Below, in pieces: positions 4,804 to 6,564 of a stretch of 6,564 nucleotides of DNA (its first letter is position 1; each line of letters opens with the position of its first letter). Position numbers and translations under genes: made by a program. The DNA is from Candidatus Dormiibacterota bacterium (GTDB taxonomy: Bacteria; Chloroflexota; Dormibacteria; UBA8260; Bog-877), in contig PLTL01000181.1 of NCBI GenBank assembly GCA_003164475.1, positions 1-6,564 of the forward strand, given 5' to 3'. The notes beneath the pieces are model-generated. The model ran no database searches. It was not told the origin of the DNA and saw only the letters and a list, made by a program, of their open reading frames with translations.

Positions 4804-6384
4804 TCAGGGTGGCGAGAGGTCGGCGAGCAGGTTGCCGGGCCACACCATGATGGTCGTGCCGGCCACCGTGGTCATCTCGCTCGGTGGGCCCAGGGACGCC
4901 TCGACCACGGCCCGGTCGGTGGTGTCGCTCCCGTCGAGGAGGACGAAGGTGGCCGGTGCATCCTCGCGGTCGTACCAGGCCGCCGTGGTGTGCCAGAGGA
5001 ACGGCGCCACCGCGCCCGAGGTCGTGCTGATCGCCCGGACCGTGATCGCATCGTGGGTGCTCACCGTCACCACGTTCGCGTCCCAGTAGGTGGCCAGGCC
5101 GTGGGTCGCTCCGTGCGCCGACAGCCAGGCGGTCACCGCCGTGAGCGGTGCCGGCGCCGGCTGAGCGGTGATGGCGCCGGCTGCGAAGACGGCGGCATAG
5201 GCGGCGCCGAGGGCCAATCCTCCAAGCCAGAGGCGAGGGCGCACCGCCATCAGCCGGGGCACTCCCTCGCGTCCGGCCAGGACGGCCCCGAAGCCCAGGA
5301 GGGGGAGGAGGTACCGGGCCGAGGTGAGATCCGTCGCCTGCTGACCGACGATGTAGGCGGCGGCGTCGGCGAGCATGCCGAGGGCGAGGATCCGGGACAC
5401 CAGGTCGAGTGCCAGCCAGCGCCGAGGCCGGAGCAAGAAGGCCAAGACGCCTACCACCAGGGCCAGCCCGCAGAGGTGGAGGAGGATCGAGAGCCAGGCC
5501 AGGCCGGTCGGCCGGCTCAGAAAGTCCGCTCCGAAGAGGGTGAGGAGGGCCTGGCCCCCCACGGCCAGGTTGTGACTGAGCGAGGAGACCGGGTACGGCA
5601 GGCCGTACCCGCCGCCGAGCAGGGGGGCGGCGGTGTACCCCCCCAAACTCCGGATCCCCCACCAGGCCAGCGGCGCGGCGACCGCGGAGGAGATCCCGAT
5701 GAAGATCAGCCCCAGATCGCCGCGGGTACCCTGGTGCCGCCCGACCGCCAGGTCGAGGACCGCCACCGCGGCGACGGCGCAGCCGCCCACGGCCGCCGCC
5801 AGGGGATCCCCGATGCTCGCCACCGCCAGCGCCAGCCAGGCGAGCACCAGCCACACCCTCGTTCGGCGGGCACCCTGGAGGGCCAGGCAGGCGACCAGCA
5901 GCAGGAGGAGGCTGGCGGCGTGGTCGGTCCCGGCGGGCAGCAGGACGCCGGACGGGGAGGAGGGGCCGCTTCCGGGAAGGATCAGGGCTTGGGAGGCGAG
6001 CAGGGTTCCGGTCACCAGCATGGCCACCGCCCGGGCCCGGCCCCGGAGCCGGCCGGCCGCCAGCCAGATGCCGGCCAGGACGACACCGGCGCCGAGCAGA
6101 CCCGCGGCCTCGTACTCGACGGCGGAGGTCAGCCCCTGGAACCACTCCAGGAGGGCCAGCAGGGGGAGCTTGTCGGTGAAGAAGCTGTCGGAAGGGAGCG
6201 TCCAGCCGCCCAGCAGCACGTTGCCGTGGGCCATGGCCCAGCCCTCCAGCACCGAGCTGGCCTGGTCGGAGTTGAGCGGGACCTGCCGGCTGAGCCGTGC
6301 GATCGCCACCGCGAGCACCAGACCCAGGACGGCGGTGGCGGCGGCCTGGCCCGCGCGGTGGTGGTCTTTCCGGGCTGGTTCCAC
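4804..6384 (-). CDS. Polytopic membrane protein, GT-C glycosyltransferase-like, conserved in Actinobacteria
   Basis: The 526-residue product has a short basic N-terminus and about 11 hydrophobic segments (roughly 13-31, 92-110, 117-135, 155-171, 177-193, 196-214, 223-243, 295-318, 326-347, 355-370 and 383-406). A C-terminal domain of about 115 residues (411-526) is probably outside the membrane. After the first segment, NSDQASSVLEGWAMAHGN (38-55), then GGWTL and FFTDKLPL, matches a conserved loop I recall from uncharacterised actinobacterial membrane proteins. Its Asp40 is where GT-C enzymes keep an acidic catalytic residue. TSARYLLPL (354-362) and the tail motif TYWDANVVTV (432-441) also fit that group. 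It may transfer sugars from polyprenyl-phosphate donors at the cell surface, but no member that I know has a proven activity. GTG 6384 was chosen because TAGACT precedes it by 8 nt. Overlapping long open frames on both strands are GC-driven shadows. Confidence 0.8.
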   Translation of the reverse strand: MEPARKDHHRAGQAAATAVLGLVLAVAIARLSRQVPLNSDQASSVLEGWAMAHGNVLLGGWTLPSDSFFTDKLPLLALLEWFQGLTSAVEYEAAGLLGAGVVLAGIWLAAGRLRGRARAVAMLVTGTLLASQALILPGSGPSSPSGVLLPAGTDHAASLLLLLVACLALQGARRTRVWLVLAWLALAVASIGDPLAAAVGGCAVAAVAVLDLAVGRHQGTRGDLGLIFIGISSAVAAPLAWWGIRSLGGYTAAPLLGGGYGLPYPVSSLSHNLAVGGQALLTLFGADFLSRPTGLAWLSILLHLCGLALVVGVLAFLLRPRRWLALDLVSRILALGMLADAAAYIVGQQATDLTSARYLLPLLGFGAVLAGREGVPRLMAVRPRLWLGGLALGAAYAAVFAAGAITAQPAPAPLTAVTAWLSAHGATHGLATYWDANVVTVSTHDAITVRAISTTSGAVAPFLWHTTAAWYDREDAPATFVLLDGSDTTDRAVVEASLGPPSEMTTVAGTTIMVWPGNLLADLSPP

Positions 6385-6392
6385 GTCGGGGC

Positions 6393-6398
6393 AGTCTA
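6393..6398 (-). promoter_or_regulatory. Candidate -10 box of the membrane protein gene (leaderless)
   Basis: TAGACT on the minus strand is followed by GCCCCGAC and GTG 6384. The element matches the one before the cysteine desulfurase at 17 of 19 bases from the -10 box through GTGGA. No convincing -35 is visible at 16-18 bp, and no Shine-Dalgarno is present. Confidence 0.55.
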
Positions 6399-6511
6399 GG
6401 CGGAGCTCCGACCTGAGACGCCGCCGGGCACGCCCTGGGGGGATCGTGGACGGGCGATCACGCGGCGGCCCCCCTCCATGGGGAGAGGGTGCGGATCACG
6501 CCGAACTCGGC

Positions 6512-6517
6512 TACCAT
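6512..6517 (+). promoter_or_regulatory. Candidate -10 box for a plus-strand gene beyond the right edge
   Basis: TACCAT fits the TANNNT form and lies upstream of a good ribosome site at 6550-6558, so it may drive a divergent gene with a leader of about 40 nt. No -35 consensus is visible. A small hairpin (GACGC, AGTG loop, GCGTC, at about 6532-6545) lies in the proposed leader. Confidence 0.35.
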
Positions 6518-6549
6518 GCAACATCCCGGGTGACGCAGTGGCGTCGCAC

Positions 6550-6558
6550 GGAGGGGAG
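6550..6558 (+). promoter_or_regulatory. Shine-Dalgarno for a gene starting just past the right edge
   Basis: GGAGGGGAG ends 6 nt before the window end, the right spacing for a start codon immediately after position 6564. No coding sequence of that gene is visible. It implies a divergent arrangement with the minus-strand membrane protein. Confidence 0.5.
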
Positions 6559-6564
6559 TAGAGA

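Noticed and set aside
4730..6145. 471-residue open frame on the minus strand in another phase of the membrane protein
   Set aside because: It is rich in Arg, Gly and Pro, has no domain pattern and overlaps the better-supported frame throughout.
4990..6399. 469-residue open frame on the plus strand opposite the membrane protein
   Set aside because: Its composition is dominated by Gly, Arg, Gln, Glu and Pro without hydrophobic core patterning. The opposite strand gives a coherent membrane protein with known motifs, so this is a GC-driven antisense shadow.
6516..6533. Five-codon open frame MQHPG as a leader peptide
   Set aside because: It overlaps the proposed -10 box, so it would not be in the transcript, and it has no regulatory codon run.

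Overview
The window looks like chromosomal DNA from a high-GC Gram-positive bacterium, most likely an actinomycete-type actinobacterium. The basis is the strong G/C bias at third codon positions on the minus strand, a membrane protein of a type I associate with Actinobacteria, and gene starts that look leaderless (a TANNNT -10 box 7-8 nt before ATG or GTG). The taxonomic call is an inference. I see no rRNA, tRNA, CRISPR array or intact mobile element.

Layout. (1) 1-352, minus: the N-terminal part of an Rrf2/IscR-type regulator running off the left edge, with a candidate promoter and two inverted repeats upstream. (2) About 500-3241, plus: a visibly less GC-rich block of cell-surface sugar genes, partly decayed. 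It holds a fragment of an archaeal-type AAA ATPase gene (501-782), a frameshifted glycosyltransferase-like gene (779-1176), an intact GT-A glycosyltransferase-like gene (1169-1972), an intact NAD(P)-dependent sugar-nucleotide epimerase/dehydratase (1969-2916), and a third glycosyltransferase-like gene broken by a nonsense codon and a probable frameshift (about 2951-3241). (3) 3242-3504: no gene recognised. (4) 3505-4740, minus: an IscS/NifS-type cysteine desulfurase. (5) 4804-6384, minus: a polytopic membrane protein resembling GT-C glycosyltransferases. (6) 6385-6564: a short divergent promoter region, with a Shine-Dalgarno sequence for a plus-strand gene starting just beyond the right edge.

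How the genes fit together. The cysteine desulfurase and the Rrf2 regulator belong to iron-sulfur and sulfur metabolism, lie on the same strand and are often neighbours elsewhere. Here the oppositely oriented sugar block separates them. Within that block the surviving genes are tightly coupled by 4- and 8-nt overlaps. They would make or modify a nucleotide sugar and transfer it to a surface glycan, while both flanks of the block show gene debris typical of a variable locus.

I found no convincing new defence or mobile system. The most interesting signals are: a nearly identical 19-bp start module (-10 box, spacer and GTG start) in front of both right-hand minus-strand genes; a similar leaderless start with overlapping inverted repeats at the Rrf2 gene; and a glycosyltransferase locus in which two of three related genes appear to be dying.
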